Shown here one piece after another: positions 63,267 through 64,000 of a DNA stretch of 64,000 bases. The notes beneath the pieces are model-generated. The model did no database searches. It was not told the origin of the DNA and saw only the letters and a list, made by a program, of their open reading frames with translations. This DNA is from Alphaproteobacteria bacterium 46_93_T64. GTDB lineage: Bacteria; Pseudomonadota; Alphaproteobacteria; Sneathiellales; Sneathiellaceae. Made by a program: the position numbers and the translations under genes. The stretch lies in contig MAAN01000013.1 in assembly GCA_002163135.1 (NCBI GenBank), positions 62,001-126,000 of the forward strand. The letters run 5' to 3'. Position 1 is the first letter of the stretch; each line of letters begins with the position of its first letter.

Positions 63267-64000
63267 CTAATTCGTGGTTTGCTTTTCAAGAACAGCCGTT
63301 GCGGTTACTTGTGTCAGCAGTTGTTCCAACGCTATCTCTACTTGCAGCCGCCTTTCTGCACGCTTGAGCCACGGGGCAGCTGCTTTTGCAGGCTCCCCGT
63401 CCAAGTTTTTAAGCAGTGCAACACCGGCGGCGAGTTCACCGGTCATGATTTTTTCTTCAGCACCCGCAACCAGCGCATCAACATTGTCACCCTCCGTATC
63501 GCCCACACGGCGGAATTTCACCAACGACGCCAGATTGTGAAGAGTTTTTCCGTACCATGTGTCACTGCTGGGAAGTCGGGCCGCTTGTGTGCTGTCTGTC
63601 GCGACTTTTCCAAATTCTTCAGCAAGTTCAACCACAGTTGCAGCGCCCGTTTTCGCAACAGAGTTCAAGGCTGCAAGATCGCCTTGCATCGTTTCAGGCG
63701 CAACAGCCAACGTTTGTTGCAGAGCACCTGAGAACGGTTGATTAGATCGGCTTTCACGATGTAACTGGCCCAAAGCCAGCAAAATCAGAGTTTCATCGCC
63801 ATTCGCATTATTTTGAAGAGTTCTACTCGCCTGAGCTTGCAGAGCTGCACTTAAAGTCCCGAGTTGTGATTTTTGATCGGCCCTGTCAGTTAGCGCCAAC
63901 ACTTGATCACGCTGAACCTTTGAAAGCTCTGTACTTAAATTCGCCAAGGCTGCTTCGAGTTTTGCGATATTTGCTGCCGCTGCAGCTGAAGGCTCTGCCG
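63267..64000 (-). CDS. Mitofilin-like (COG4223) inner-membrane protein, partial (5' end beyond right edge)
   Basis: The last ~243 residues of a protein whose frame stays open to the right edge, so the apparent TTG at 63947 is internal. It begins in a coiled-coil, Ala-rich part (SAAAAANIAKLEAALANLST) and ends in the helical domain seen in alphaproteobacterial Mic60/mitofilin homologues (LGQLHRESRSNQPFSGALQQ). These proteins sit between hemD and hemY-like genes and shape the inner membrane. Identification rests on the hemY-like neighbour and general pattern. Confidence 0.75.
   Translation of the reverse strand, partial: AEPSAAAAANIAKLEAALANLSTELSKVQRDQVLALTDRADQKSQLGTLSAALQAQASRTLQNNANGDETLILLALGQLHRESRSNQPFSGALQQTLAVAPETMQGDLAALNSVAKTGAATVVELAEEFGKVATDSTQAARLPSSDTWYGKTLHNLASLVKFRRVGDTEGDNVDALVAGAEEKIMTGELAAGVALLKNLDGEPAKAAAPWLKRAERRLQVEIALEQLLTQVTATAVLEKQTTN

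Noticed and set aside
63267-63947. Complete 226-residue gene starting at TTG 63947
   Set aside because: The frame continues without a stop to 64000 with the same alanine-rich coiled-coil character, so the gene is truncated by the edge.

Overview
The window looks like a chromosomal segment of a marine or saline alphaproteobacterium with moderate to low G+C. The evidence is the hemY-like/mitofilin-like gene pair at the right edge (an arrangement I associate with alphaproteobacterial hem loci), a DUF1127 protein, VPLPA-type sorting signals, a TRAP transporter and an ectoine-degradation operon. I see no phage, insertion sequence, CRISPR array, rRNA or tRNA. Most of the window is solute-uptake operons fused to catabolic genes.

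Layout. (1) 1-6.8 kb: a LysR regulator cut by the left edge, divergent from an operon of a DadA-type FAD amino-acid oxidase, a TRAP transporter (dctPQM), an Asp/Glu-racemase-family protein and a 2-oxoglutarate/Fe(II) oxygenase. (2) 6.8-17.2 kb: an amino-sugar region. The leftward operon is kinase-GntR-nagB-II-nagA-Gfo/Idh. The rightward operon is murQ plus a CUT1 sugar ABC transporter. Together they suggest uptake and breakdown of GlcNAc and MurNAc-type sugars, possibly from peptidoglycan. (3) 17.2-21.9 kb: small accessory genes, including a MocR regulator facing a CMD/GNAT/azoreductase operon, and a MerR regulator facing a DUF2938 gene. (4) 21.9-24.7 kb: ppc. (5) 24.9-35.9 kb: a nine-gene leftward operon with an RbsABC-like transporter, a SorC regulator, an aldo/keto reductase, a GlpD-like dehydrogenase, a DhnA/LsrF-type aldolase, an FGGY kinase and an MDR-type dehydrogenase. 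It resembles the eryABD/lsr logic and points to a polyol or sugar-phosphate route. (6) 36.3-41.1 kb: a VPLPA-CTERM-like protein, a chemoreceptor and a membrane-anchored ClpP-fold protein. (7) 41.1-51.0 kb: a Pot-type ABC transporter with an M24 hydrolase and a racemase-family protein, then a DadA-type oxidase (apparently with an ATT start), an Lrp regulator and divergent dpaL. (8) 51.0-56.0 kb: a DUF1127 gene between strongly structured intergenic sequences, then doeA-doeB-doeX-doeD for ectoine degradation. (9) 56.6-64 kb: a REC plus MarR-like response regulator, a hybrid histidine kinase, a second VPLPA-CTERM protein, a HemY-like protein and a partial mitofilin-like gene.

How the parts work together. 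Four transporter systems bring in amino-acid-like or sugar compounds, and the genes next to each encode matching catabolism with a local regulator (LysR, GntR, SorC, Lrp/AsnC). In all four transporter operons a hairpin follows the solute-binding-protein gene. This is probably a way to make more binding protein than permease. Gene starts were chosen by Shine-Dalgarno fit and family N-termini; function calls come from motif recognition, not database searches.
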